NCBI RefSeq assembly: GCF_021018895.1
Contig: NC_079376.1
Span: 16,183,001 to 16,247,000, forward strand
Origin: Seriola aureovittata
Taxonomy: Eukaryota; Chordata; Actinopteri; Carangiformes; Carangidae
Length of the DNA stretch: 64,000 nucleotides
Direction of reading: 5' to 3'
Under the pieces are notes generated by a model, which had not been told where the DNA came from, ran no database searches, and was given only the letters and a program-made list of their open reading frames with translations. Shown here in pieces: positions 45,264 to 59,500 of the stretch. Position numbers and translations under genes: made by a program. Each line of letters begins with the position of its first letter. Within the stretch, counting starts at the first letter, position 1.

Positions 45264-48200
45264 TGTGTCTGTGTGTGTGTGTGTGTGTGTCCTTGGTCAG
45301 GAGAGGGCAGTCTCTCCTAATCTAAATTAAAATGGTTTTGTACTTCCACTCCTTCAGGGCCTTTAGATGACTGAACACACAGGCTCGCACACAAATCACC
45401 GACACTTATTTTCAATTAACTTTATTGTACTGCGATGGCAGGGCTGAGCAATGCACAAGCACTGTCATGCCTCTGTTACTGTGAACATGTCTTGAATGCA
45501 AATCTATATTAGACGGTGGTATTTGGATTTGCTTTGCAGCCATTTTTCTTATTGGATCAGTGTGGCTTTCTGTTGATGTTGATGATTGGAACAGGGCTGG
45601 CTAAGTGCAGATTAAAAATAGCTGTGTGTCCTCAAGCTTGCAGCTAAATAGGGGTTTCTCTTGCTGCCTGTTTGATGCTAAAAGCCTCTGATGCCTGTGT
45701 TCTACCTTGTCCCACTTTTGTAACACAGGAAGATAAGCAGCACAGACTGAGGCAAGTTATTTAGCCCGGTCGCACCCGACGACACCTGTTTGCACTGTTG
45801 TGTTTCTCCACGCTGTGATACCTTGCACAACACAGAGCCTTAATTACCCTGTGGTTGTGTGTGTGTGTGTGTGTGTGTGTTTGTTTGTGTGTTGCTTCAG
45901 AGGATTCCCTCTTGCGTCAGGATGATATTTGGATGCTGGATGGCGATGACCCTCAGGAGCCCCTTTCCCACGTTCCACGCCCCGATCACCTGGACTTCCT
46001 ACGCATCACACCGCCCGAGGATGACATCATCGGAGACACACCTTACTATCCCAAGCTGGAGTGCACGGTGAGGGTCCTCAAACATGAGCAGCACAAACAC
46101 TTAAAGATCTCAATGAGCTGTAATGCACATTTTCCCACGCAGAGCAGTGCACCATGGCACTCTTTTTTTCTTTTTTAATTTTCCACCCTCTTGGGACTCA
46201 TAGGGATTGCTCTCCACTCTGGCATTTAACCACCTGATCATGAATTCTTAGAGATGGATTAACAGGTCACGGATTCTAATCTGCAGACTGGGGTATTAAG
46301 CCAAAAGTGACTGAGATCATTCCACTCAAACCTCTCTCATTTAGAGCAAACACAGAAAAATCTGACCTTCTCCTGCAGGCCTTTTCTATCATTTTGTAAA
46401 CTTATTTAGGCCATAGAGAGTAATTAAGGGGATTTCTCTATTGTTAATGGGCTGAGATTGCAACACGAGATACACAAAGCATGTGGTTTGTGTAATCCTA
46501 CTGTGTGCATGTCTCCCAAAAAGCCTGCAGCAAACAATGCATTGTTTGTTTCCAGGTGTTTGTAGGCTTTAATTATGCTAATAAGTAATACAACCAAAGA
46601 ACTACTAATCTGCACTCAAATCATCTGATTTAAAAAAACAAAGAAAAAAAACAAAACTATTTCCGTCTCTGTAAGTCTCTCTAAATCCATCCAGGTTCCA
46701 TCATGCTGTCTGGCAAAGGCGTTCATTCCATTGGCAGGTAAGGCAGATTACCTGGGTGTGGTTTTAGGCGGATAGTCTAGGAGTGCAATGCCATGAATTG
46801 TTTTCCCAAAAACACAATACATTGCTTGACTGATCATAATCAGTTAACATACCATTACAAAGGCCACGCTGTACAGAATTAGAGCCTCTGCATTGTTTTG
46901 AAAGTGACAGCCAGCTCACTTACTTGGCTGGGGCACGGCCTTTTTGTCACCATCATCCATTTTCATGTCACTAGAGAAGCATACATCAATTGTAAATGAT
47001 GCATTCTGAGAGCGGGAGGGAGGAGGAGGGATGAGATGACACAATCCAAATCTGTAGTTTTGATTTGATAGGGGTTTTTTTTTTTCTTCTCTCTTTTTAG
47101 ATTTGTAGTGTTTAGTTTCCTTCCGGACACAACGCTTTGAATTGAGGCCAAACACTTCGATCTTGGTTTGATCAGACCAGAGACTCTTTTTTCTCACCAT
47201 CTAAGAGTCCTTTAGGTGCTTAATAATATAATAATAATAAACTTTCACTGAGGATGGGCTTCCGTCTGGCCGCTCTGCCATGAAGCTCAGATCACTTGAG
47301 TGCTGCAGTGATGGTTGTCCCTTCTGGAAGTTTATCCTCACATGATCTCTGGGGCTAAGCCAGAGTGACCGTCCAGTTCTTGGCCACTTCCCCTTCTCTC
47401 CAATTGCTCAGTATAGCTGGGTGGCCAGCTCTAGGAAGAGTCCTGGTTTTTCCAAACTTCTTCCATTAAGAATTATGGAGGCCACTGTGCCCTTCATTGC
47501 AGCAATTGTTTTTCCGCAGATCTGTGCCGCAACACAATCCTGACTCTGAGCTCTGCAGACATTTCCTTCCTCCTCATGGATTGGTTTTTGCTCTGATTTA
47601 CCTTATCAGCTGTGGGACCTCATAGAGACAGGTGTAGGCCAATCACTTCAATCAAGGTGTAGAAAATATCTTAGAGATGATCAAGATAAATGGAAGACCC
47701 CTGAGCTAAATTTCCAGTGTTATAGCAAAGAGTCTGGATACTTATGTCAATTTCAGATCTTGGCTTTTAATACATTTGTAAAAAAAAAAAAAAAAAAAAA
47801 ACCTGCTTTCTCTTTGTCATTATGGAGTATTGAGTGTAGATTGAGGGGTAAATGAATTTAAATGATGTAAGAAAAAGGCTGCAACGTAACAAAAAGTGGA
47901 GGGGTCTGAATACTTTCTGACTGTAAATTAATCATGTCACTACTGAGCTGACATGTGCCAGATATCAGTTCACATCACAGCCTTGTCCATCAGAGGTGCC
48001 TCTTTCTGGTACAGCCTCTGAGGGGATTTACTGTGTGTGTATGAATTACGACTGGACTTACATAACTTAATTCCCCGGCCACAGAATCCCCCTCTCTATT
48101 TGTGGCTTTCTTCTGATGAATAAAAAGAAAATCAGAGGAAAATGCAGTTACAAGTGATATTTCTTTCAGGTTTTTATTGGTTATTATTATAACAGTAAAA

Positions 48201-51200
48201 AAGAAATACCTGTTTGAGAATACATTTACAACAATATTTCCATTATTCATGCGGCCCCTTTTTGCTCATTTGTTCTTCTGTTTCCAGCTTGAAGAATATC
48301 CATTTCTCCCATTTTCTCTTCACAATTTTTTGTTTAATTTGGGTCATAGAACTGGACAAAAACATTTATACTACACACTTAAAAACACACTTCTTTTATA
48401 AGTGAGTGCTTTGTGGCTTCAGCTGAGGCTGTGCTCAATGAGCCAGTCTGAAGGAATGCATTCAACAAGCTTGACCTTTGGTTGTTAAGGGCAACCACAG
48501 TTTGAAGAATCCATGTGCTTCAAACCACTTTACTAACATTTATACAAAAATAAATTGAATGTTATAGCTGGTTAAATCAGCTAAATAAGACACCACAGGA
48601 ATGATTTCTCTCTGCTTTTTGATTTTCTCATAAAAACTATTCAAGTGTTCCTCTTTCCCTCATATTGTGTTGTCTGTTGTTAGCTCAACTGTTGTTAGCT
48701 TCTAAACTTTTTAAACCTCCTTAGAAACCGTGGTGTCACAACTAAACTTCCAGTTTGAATCAAAACTGTCACAGCTCGGTGTGTAGAAAGAAAGTTGACA
48801 TTCATGTTTGAGGTAAGTGAATCAAAGCGTCATATCTTTTTGCTCTAACTGAACTCAGTCCTGCTCTGACTGAGAGTTCATGAGCTGCTAATCACGCGTT
48901 AGCCACTGAGCCTGTTAGCCAGAGCTGGCTGTAGCTACACTGCCTAATCACCACTTGCTAAGCCCTGTATTGCAGTAGCTCACCGCTTAATGGTGCAATG
49001 CTGGTTTACTGGACCACTGCAGCTCTCCACTTGACCACGTGCTCACTTCTCCTCAGTGTTTACCCTGTTAACTCGGCAGCCATTTTACGGAAGTGAGCAG
49101 AGGTAATCAGACACCTGTGGTGCTGGGCTCTGCAGGTTCCCTCCCAGGAAGGGAGGGACCTGAAGGGAGGCGTCCTCAGACTGGGTAGACCAGTGAGACA
49201 CTTTTTTTTCCTTTTCAACCTGAAGTTTTTTTTTTTTCCTCACACAACAGCACACAGGGCTTTCCTGTAAAGTGAGACAGACATGCTAAAGGAGACAGAC
49301 TCGTACTAAAGAGAACCGTTCAGTCCTGGAGTCCACATAGAACAGGATAGCGCACAACTACATGGATAATACCGCTCAGCTTGTCGGAAAGTTTGGAAAT
49401 GCTTTTGTGAACGGCAAGTGAACTCTGTTCTCCTGCTCTCCCAGGGAGATTACAGCAGGACATGCTTCCAGCCACTGAGCAGCTTGACTTGACTTGCAGC
49501 GTCATGGGAATCATGCTCACACAGAGGAGACTGAACTGTACTGCTGTCAACATGTCAGTAGTAGTGTTTGTGTGATATAGCGAAAGGCTGCTATATGCAA
49601 CCTATTTGTGTGTCACTAAACAAGATTACAGGATAGTGTTGTTACAACTGGCACCCTCCTAAAGAAGGTAAGAGAAGCTGCGGAAAATTGTCCATACAAA
49701 GCCCCTTTGTTCCCAGCCAACGGTAGAGGTGGAACAGGAGCTGCTTGGATAACTGGACATGGGGAGATGGACCTTTTATGACACTTTTAACTGACACTTT
49801 GCTAGAGCTGCTACCTGTTGTGGTTTGCCTCCCTTTGCTCTCAGGTGGTGTGACACTTTGAGCAAAAATGGACAGTGGAAGTAATAACTCAGAGGAACAG
49901 GGGAAGCCGCCTGCTAGTTCCTTACTGAATGCTTTCAGCAGCTTCTTCACCCGGGATAGATCTGCCTCTACAGACTTGGAGGCGGCCGTGCTGATGTCTT
50001 TCAAGGAGCTGCCGCATCGCAAGAATCCTCTTCCTGAAGGTGGTCAAGCCACTAACAGTAAGTACAAGCTAAAAGGGCGGGTGGATGAAGGAGCAGCTGG
50101 AGCACAAGTTGACACAGACCTGGTCCAGGTCACCAAGGTGGAAACGTACAGTGACACAGAAAATGAAGATGAGGATGCTTCCCACAGCAGCACCAGCACA
50201 TCAGAGAAGCTTGCCAAGACCAGAGAGCCCGTCTTACCTAAGGAAGACAATAACACAGTGGACCACGGTGGAGGAGATCAGCCACAACATGCCGCTGAGG
50301 CAGAAGCAGCGTACAAATTGCTTATGTTCAGAACACACAAATTTAGCGAGCAATCCCGCATAGAAGCTATTCTAAATTCAGGCAGGTTTCTGAACAGGAC
50401 TAGCTCTAGGACAGTTCAGTCTTCAGTTTCCAAACCGGGAGATGGCTGCGCTCCCAAGGACAGCACCACCACAGTGTCTGTAGGTGCAGAAACATTGACT
50501 GCAGAAGAGGATAGGAGCAAAAAATTGGGAACAAATGAAAGCGATGGGTATGCCAGGATAGATTGTTCTCAACCTGTTCCCTCTATCATCTCTGGGAATC
50601 CTGCTTCAGAGACTGAAGGTCATAATGCTGGCACGGCCTCTCCATCCAAGCAGACAGAAGCTGTAGATAGTACACAAAAGGAGGAGGCACCTGTTCCCTC
50701 CACTCCTAAGACTCCTGAAGTGTCAGTCCAATCATCCTCTGGTCCAGAGGAGCAATCAGACACTGCCGGTGTTACAAAGACACCCATGTCGCCATCATCT
50801 GCACCCGAAAAGCACCTGGGAGGCATTCAGCCAGGCGGCAGCCCTACTTCACAGCGCACAACTGCTCCAAAGACACCTGAAATGAATACCTCTACCTCAT
50901 CCCCGTCCAGGGCCGCGGCGCTCTCTTCGTCCCCTTCCTTCCAGATGCCGGCTCTCTTCAGTGGGTTGAGGGTGCTGAAGAAAGGAGCAGTGGGTGAAGA
51001 CAGGGAGACGGTGTCGGAGATCAAGCAGAGGGAGAAGGATGCTGACCTGGCCCTGCTCAGTTTGAAGAAGACGGTGAACAAAGCCAAGCTCTTACCTGAG
51101 CAGAGGACTCCCTCTCCAGCCAAAAAACACGCAGAGCCGAAACCCGCTGCAGATACTAAAAGCACTGTAATGGGACAGCTCAGTCATCTGCTCAACAAAG

Positions 51201-54200
51201 ACAGCCCCAGTGAGACCAAACAGTCAGGTCATGGGCAGGATGCTGATCTCAAACATGGCAAAAAAGAGTCTGAGAATGGAGAGGAGGTTGCTGGAGAAGA
51301 GAAAACTCCAGACCCAGTAAATCCTACAGCCACACCTGAAAAAAAGAAAACCTCAGATCTGGCCTATGAAACCTTCAGGAGCATCTTTGGCCCCAAAAGC
51401 ATCAAAAAGGAGAAAGCGGAAGAGGTGGATGTGGAGGCACTGAAGAAGAAAATCAAGAATGACAAGGAAAATCTGAGGTCGATTTTTGAGAAAACCTCCA
51501 AATCTCCTCTGAAGGAAGTCAGTAGTCCCACAGAGGCTAATGTATGTACTGACACCCCTAAATCATTTTAAATCACATATGTTTGGAAATTCAAGTGCCC
51601 TGTATTTACTACTGAGAGAAGGAAAACATTGTATTTTGAGATAAAGTGGCACTCTAAATCAGAATATTAGTTATTGCATTACCCACATATATGCTAATAT
51701 TGTTGCATCCATTTCCTTCCTACAGACAGAAGTCACGTCCCCTACAGACAGTGAGGACCGGACTCCAGGGCGGCTGCAGGCCGTGTGGCCCCCACCCAAA
51801 CCTAAAGATGAGGAGGAGAAGGTGGGGCTCAAGTACACCGAGGCAGGTAAGAACCTCAGGCTTGTTACTTCAGACACTGTTGTCTGTATTTATATCTAAG
51901 ACCAGGAATGCTGACAGAGGATCATGCCATTCGAGCTTACACTGACACACCCCTCACTGATTGGCTTTGTACATAAGGGTAGTCTCAGATAGTATCTTAG
52001 TATCTTTTGAATGGATCTCACATATGCGGTATTTGTCCTTGATTGAGTCTTGAGCACTCGCACATTACGCTGAACTTCTGAGACAAATCTTGCAGAGCTG
52101 GCTAAGTATTGGCAGCAGGGTGTAAGACATCCTTTAAACCCATTTAAGGACACAGTCAGGCTGTGTCTGTACTGTTTGTTGGCACCACACTAACTTTGGC
52201 CGGTCTTGTTCTCTAAAGACGCAAGGACACACAAATAGGTCAAAAGCACAAATGGCTGCCTATGGACTGATTCAGATACAGAGCAGAAAAGCTTTCCCTT
52301 CATGCTCTAGGTGCAGTGAGACTGTGCTGCTACAGCGGTGCGACAGCTGTTTGGATGTTCTCTGTGGCGTGGCTTCATCCCGTCAGAATAGATTATGACC
52401 AGCAACTGTGGATTATTCTGGTGATTTGCGCTCCAGGATCGGGCTTTGCTCTTGTCTAAAAGAATAGTGTGTGGAATTCGAGAAGCAGAGCAAAAGTCCA
52501 GACTGTGTGCCACATAGATAAACCGACACACGTGTGTATCCATGTTGTATACACGTCTTTCAAACATTTTTTTTTTTAATAACACATTTATGACCCTTTA
52601 TCATGGTGCTTATTAATAAATAATGATGTCTATTAAGAATAGTTTGTTTTAGTTGATTATCAAGACGGCCTTATACTGATCATTGACTTGGATTAATCAT
52701 TACCACAGTGCAGTGTTACTCATTACAACAAGTTGTGGGGTGGAAAGCTTGTCAGTGGTCGTGCAAAGAAGACCATCTCCTTCGTGTGTTTTCTGGTTCT
52801 TTTAGTCTCAATTTTAAATAATAGTAAATTAATTAAATAAAGACTTGTGCATTTAGAAATACACCTCAAAAAACAGTCTAACCCTCAAATACACTGAAAG
52901 CAGCTTAACAACATGTTTCTGGAGGTGACGACATTGTGGTGTATATTATAGGTACAGTTTATGGGTGTAGTGTATTTGGTAGGTCATAACCATTAAAGTA
53001 TCAATAGAATGACTGCTATCCTGCTTTCTATTGTAGTCTCTATTACTGTAACATCGTAGACGTGAAGTAAATAATGTGTTGTCCCTTCTTTCATCTAGTA
53101 ATAACAGGTAGGCCTTTGTGTAGTCGCGTCTTAACCAAACCTTAATGTTTTGTTTAGACTTTTCCTTCAGACAGCAGTCTAATTAAAACTGGTTGGTTGA
53201 GTGGTAAATATGGCGACTCGCCCTTCTTTAGAATTCACCAGGACAACAGTACATGTTGTAATGTTTCCTGTCGTACAGATGAGCTTTATGGTGATTTATC
53301 ATGCCAATATTCCAGCCAGTAGCTCAAAACAATATAACTCTAACCAATTTCTCTCAATTTATAAATCAAAAGCACCGGCAATTAGCTGTGATTGTTGAAT
53401 TAACTACACACTCCAGTGTATATTAATTAATCAAACCTGCCATCAGAATGAGTTTGTGCTCCCATGCCACTGTCACCTCTTCTCCCTGCTCACAGAGCAC
53501 CAGGCCGCCCTCTTGCAGCTGAAGAGAGAGTGCAAGGAAGAGCTGGAGAGGATGCATGTAAGTTATCATATGACCAAAGCACACACTGACATAATACTGT
53601 GCACTAGAGGAAAATGAGACCAGGGATCTGTGTGAGGGCAGACTGAGAGGAGTGAGAAGATTCTGGCATACAATATGAAACAGAAACAAATGAACATATG
53701 AAATTTGTGAGAGCGAGCTGAGCAGCATGTTTCTGGCAATAATTCCTGTGTATGAGGCATAGATGAAAAGTAGTTTACGTTCATGAGGCCCTTGTGCATA
53801 TCTAGTCTATCAGAGCGGTTAACTGTCCTCGACACAAGATGGCGCTAAGTGAGCATGAAATGTGCAGCAGCTGATCTGGTGCAAACTCTGCTGAGCAATT
53901 CCTCACAGAACCCCAAGCTCTCAGATGTCACGCATTTTGATGTTGCCAGGTATTCTTGATGTGACGTAAATTGGCATTCAAACCGTTAATCAAGTTCATT
54001 TTAAAAGCTGAAAATTAATTTTTCCTCTAATTGTACTTTTACGAGCTGAGAGAAATAGTATAGAAAAATTCCATCTGACTTTATCAAATGCAGCTGTAGT
54101 GATACATATAGTAATGTATGTTTTAAAAAATAAGAATAATCAAATTATACCAGTGTATGAGCAAGTAAACCAGCGAAATCATATTTCCTTTTATAATGGC

Positions 54201-56499
54201 GTAATGTCCTGATCTGACTCTTAATGTGACCTTTAGCACTTTTATACCAAAAGTGAAACTCAAGTTAATCAAAACAGAGTCAAAAACTGTACCGTGTCAA
54301 TTAAATAAATTCTGAAAGAGCTTTCTACTTTCCAGAGTTTCATATTTTATGTATTATCTATGATTTTATGACTTCCAAATGTTCCACACTCGGCTCTGTG
54401 ATGGACATCTCTTTCCTCTCCAATATAATGGCTCGTTCCAGATTCTTTTTAAAGGTGTCAGTGTTTAATTCATCAAAAGCAGAGGTTTGGAACGGCGTCT
54501 CACAGGTGTTTTTCGACTGCAAACTTACTGTATAACCTTGGAAGAGCAATTGGAACATAGTTCTGGCTGTGTTACATAATTTGTACCGCTGATAAATTGC
54601 TTTATGGACCGTTTCCTTGAAAAGTCTGACCTCAGAATTGGTTTCTCAGCCTGTCTACTTAAAGCCTTTAATTTGACGTCGAACTTTAAAGGACTAATGC
54701 TGAGTCAGCCCACAAGAAAGGGTGGGAACGTGCCTAATGCTATTTCTAAACTGACATGAGTTAATAAGGAACATGTGTACGATTTATTGCAAAACGATTT
54801 CCTTTCTGTCTCAAATCAATACTGTGCTTCAGTTGGATTGTTTCTCATTGTTTGAAATGTCAACTGAAAACTGCAGTTAGCCGATTTTCAGAGTAAGAGT
54901 CAGATATTAACCTCAGACTGGGGGGAAAAATTAATAGGAATAAGTGTAAAACAAAGCTGTGAAATGAAAAATTATTGTTAAATTTTCTACATTCATTAAT
55001 CACGTTCATGTTTGCACCTTGGAGGAATAATTATACACTTTAATCCAAGTTCACTTAAGGAAATGTACTGCCAATCACCTAGTATGGTTTTATTGTGTTA
55101 TATGAAGGGAAATGACTGAAGTTTGTGAAACTGTATCTGACATTTTATCTGCTCTTCCTCCTTAAAGTCTGACTTTGAGCTTCAGACCTTCCAACTGCGA
55201 GGAGAGCATGCCGTCTCAATATCTCAACTGGAGGGAGTCATCGCTAAGATGCAAAGAGACAAGTCGTACAATATCAGTCAGGAGCGCGGTGAGGTCCGCG
55301 ATGCCGCTGTGTCCACGGCAGATGACCCCACGAGCAAGACCTACCGCACTGTGGGTATCCAGACGGACAGGGAGACCTTCATCAAGAGCCCTGAGGGCGA
55401 TGGGGGCGGTCTCGTTCAAAGCCCCAACCAGAACGTGCCGAAAAAACTCAACTTGGATTCTATCGGTCTGAACCTAAAAGGTGAAGCGGCCCCAGGTGCT
55501 CCTGGACCGGCCCCGCCACCTCCACCTCCTCCTCCACCTCCTCCACTTCCACCAGGCTTTTCAGGACCACCACCACCTCCTCCTCCTCCTCCTCTTCCAG
55601 GCAACGCTGGAGCACCACCACCGCCCCCTCCTCCTCCTCCTCCCCCTCTTCCAGGCAACGCTGGAGCACCACCACCACCACCACCTCCTCTCCCTGGAGG
55701 TGGCCCGCCGCCCCCACCCCCTCCGCCTCCCCCTCCTGGCCTACCTGGAGCTGGTCCACCACCTCCTCCCCCTCCTCCAGGATGTTGTCCTCCACCTCCT
55801 CCGCCTATGGGGGGGTTCAGTTTTGGCCAGAACGTGGAGAAGGCCCCACGGAAGCCTACTGTCGAGCCAGCCTGTCCCATGAAGCCGCTGTACTGGACCA
55901 GGATACAGATACAGGACAATAAGTACGTATAACAGTGTGTAAAAGCGATTTTCATAGTATTGGAGATATAAGTCAGACTGGGCAAGAAACACAAGCAGTA
56001 GGAACATCATCATCATCATACAGGCTTTAACCAAAAACCTCCATCTTAGCCAGTCTGATTAGACAGAAAACCTTTACAGACCCTCATCCCAGCTCAACTT
56101 TGACCTGTCTCACTTGTGCTAACTGTGCAAAGACAGTGTGTGTGTGTGGGGGATTACTGCAGTATGTCACTAAAGTGGCAAGCCCGGTGCGAGACGGACA
56201 ATAATCAAAGTAGAAGAACGAACTACATAACTACCGTTACCCCAGAGCTGATGAAGCGTCATTGACCCTGGTCCAATGGGGTCTCACTCTTGACCTGAAC
56301 ACGCGTGGTCAGACAGATATCGGAGATATGGGCACTCCCACATCTAGAGGCTGTATCGAGATACTCTGTAATTGTAAGTGGATTATCCAGCCCATTTACG
56401 GTGGCTGTGGTAGTTGCCTCAGAGTGCCAGGCTTCCAGCTTTATGGCCTTGTATTTCCATGGCTGGGTTAGTGGGGGGGGGGGCCTGAGCTGTGGTTCG

Positions 56500-56559
<60 letters not shown>

Positions 56560-59500
56560 CTGGCCAGTGCTGGAGGACTGACTGACTACACTACAGCAGT
56601 TTCATGTCAGCTATAAATTTAACTGTAAAGGGCCAAGTTAAGGGGCATTAAATGGGTCAGATGTTTAACTATAGCTGGATCAGCTGTGTGATCTCTGTTA
56701 ATGGCGTGAGTTTGTGAGTTATTGGGGTGGGGGGGTTGAAATGTTGCCAGGTGTCTAAATGTAAGCCGACACATGGAGTACAGTTGGCAGCACGCAGGAC
56801 AGATTTTGTTGGGAAGCTGCATTTTAAAAGAAAGGGGGGGGCTTTAAGGGAGGGATTTTCAATTATAGTCATAAGCTGGTCAATTAGAAAGTTGTCTTGC
56901 ATGGAAAGATCTCTTGGGGTTTGGCTGTAATTTTCTTTTCCAAGCTAGTTTCCTGCACTGTCAGGTTCAGAGTCGGAGGCTGCTCGCTGGACTTATTTTC
57001 CTTGGTCTCTCAGAAAGTAGTGCAAAAAATCAGCAAAGAGGAGGCTTTCAGGACGGTACCATTATGTCCTCAACCGAAAATCTCTTGGCTGCCCCAGATA
57101 AATACTCTCACCGCTGCTGCAGGAGGCCAACTGCAAGCAGAAAATGTTGGACTTACTTGACCCTCACTGAGTCACTGGCAGCGCAGTTGATTGTTCTGAT
57201 ATTTAAGCCACGACAAGCCTGCCAGCGCTTGTGTTCGTGTGTTGTATATCCAGGTTCTCGTTCTCATTATAGATGGGCCTTGACTTTGGGAGACTGACCT
57301 GAATAATGTCATTAGATTATGACCTGCGTCGACAACTGCAGTGTGTGAAAAGATAGCGGGGGAAAGCGGGGGAAAGTGGGGGAAAGGCTAAAAAGCGGTT
57401 ATTAGGCATGTGTAGTGTATCACAGATGTCATCATGCCGCAGTCTTGCTTTAGAATAAGTTTATTTGTTAGTGAACCGTTTACCATGTCTTGTTGATGTT
57501 CTTAGGGAAAGTAGAGACAGATGTGTTGAATTTGAGTGAACAGAGACGTTCCTGAACATCCTCTTGACTTTAGACACCTCTTGTTCTTATTTCTGTCTCT
57601 GTTTGTTTTTCCCATGTTACTCAGCAACTTCTGAAACAAAACATCGCCGCCCCTATTCTTGTCCATTTGCTGGAAATGGTCCTTTATTACAGAAACAAGC
57701 CTTGTCTTAAACTTTTGTTATTTTTATCACCTAGCTCATAAACAGAGCTTTTTAAAGCTGAGATTTTGCAGCCATTCCTGCCAAGTGTTTGTCGGACAGC
57801 GAAATGGAAAATGGCAAACAGTGGGAAGATTGAATAAACATCAAATAATCTTCCACAAATAGAACACACAATTTGTTTAGCTCAAGTAACCTAGATGTTT
57901 CTAGCCTGCCGTGTGAGCCGCTGGCCTGTCGTCGTGACAGTGATCAAATCTTTTGCACCCTATAACCTTAGCTTGGTATTGATTTTATATTCAAATCTAA
58001 TAAAATACAACACAGACTAAGATCTTCACTTCTTTTTCTAGCAACAACACACTGTGGGGCTCTCTGGAGGAACCGAACATCGTCAACACCAATGAGTTTG
58101 AGGATCTTTTCTCTAAGGCCACGCTACAGCCGAAGAAGAAACCCCTGTCAGACACCTATGAGAAGAAAGCCAAGACAAAGAAGGTACATTCACTCACGCC
58201 TCCTCAGCTTGGCTCCTATCTTCTTTTTGTCTCAGTTTTTCCTTGATGCGTTTGCAGTTGAAGGTTATCTTGTTGGTTCGGTCTCTTGCTGCAGCCACCT
58301 GAGGGCGTTGTTAGTGTGTTTTCTTATCTAGCTTTGTTTGGGGAAAAAAAGGCCTTTTTGGCTGCTGTCATGTTCAATAATAAATCAAAGAAAGAAATAA
58401 CAAAAGGTGAACCGGAAAGAAATGGATTGCGCCTCTCATCAGGTCCTCCTCCAGGCTGTTGCCAGGTATTGCATTCGGGCCAACACAGGCTATCAGTTTA
58501 TGAGTTTTACTCCCTTGAGTTTTTTCTTTTTTCCCTTGGCAAACCACCCTTACTGCACAGGATTGTAATGTAGGTAGGGCTTCAGGATTGTGTTGTTTTT
58601 TTCCCTCCTGGGCAGGCTTCAAAGTTTGTTTTCTGCTTTCTGCCAGATTGATCCACCGTTCCCCTCCCCTCCCATCCAAAGACACACTTGTTGATGTCTG
58701 GTCAAATGCTGCAACTCTGCACCTTCTACTGCAAGCCAGCACTGCGTCAGCATCCTGGCTGCCTAGTGGTCCTCACTGTGGCGTCCAAGCAGTTAAAAAA
58801 TCGGCCACTGCCCTCGTCTGTCCCCTCTAAATCCATACACATCCCCTATTCTGATCAATTTGTTAAGGCTCCACTCCGCTCCAGAGGGCCACAGATTGTG
58901 TGTGTGTGTGTGTGTGATTGTGTGTTTGTGTGCGTGATTGTGTGGGGTTGTGTGTGTTCTTCTGCCCTTGATCTCCATCCTTACATCTCTCTGCTCAGTC
59001 TGGTCACTCTAAGGCAGCAAACTGTCCAACATTTGATCCAAGTCAGACAGCCACATCCAGACACAAATCCTGCCAACTGTCTCCTGCCTGGGCTTACATC
59101 AGCCTGCAAGATGTTTGACCCCACTAATGAAAACACTGTTGAAACTAATTTCTATCAATCAAAAAAAGCCATGTCCAACATAGCATTCGGTGTTTTGTTT
59201 TTTTTCTTTAATATGAGAAAAGGACCTGTATGATACACTGGCTGAGGTTTATATCTTTGTTTAGACATTTTGTGTAAACAGTACTTTGATTATACAGGCG
59301 TCTTATATTTAATATAAAGGTCTGTGTTTAGAGCCAGGGAGCTAGAGTCGGAGTCCAGCTTTACGATTGAAGAGGGAAAGTGAATACGCGAAAGGCATGG
59401 TTGTTTTCAACCCGCTCAGAATTCCAACTCACTGAAAAGGTCGTCAAAATAAAAGAAACGTGTTTACGTAATCATTTTTTATCCCTGAAAGTTTATACTC

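Larger units (their letters stand above)
39281..45900 (+). other. fmn1: fmn1 intron after first coding exon (6.6 kb)
   Basis: No other exon seen. Holds A runs (about 40,029 and 41,781), (CCTGT)n at 44,783-44,807, GT tracts at 44,407-44,443 and 45,222-45,290, and a TG tract at 45,855-45,880 at its 3' end. The blocks 41,080-41,420 and 42,880-43,250 are non-repetitive, rich in ATTA and homeobox-type words, and are candidate regulatory elements by appearance only. Confidence 0.6.

Noticed and set aside
49642..50022. 126-codon minus-strand frame over the isoform IV start
   Set aside because: Antisense shadow of the isoform IV exon and its leader; no support of its own.
55416..55994. Long minus-strand frames of 192 and 111 codons opposite the FH1 exon
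   Set aside because: They are Gly- or Glu/Val-rich mirrors of the proline-codon repeats. The plus frame is clearly fmn1.
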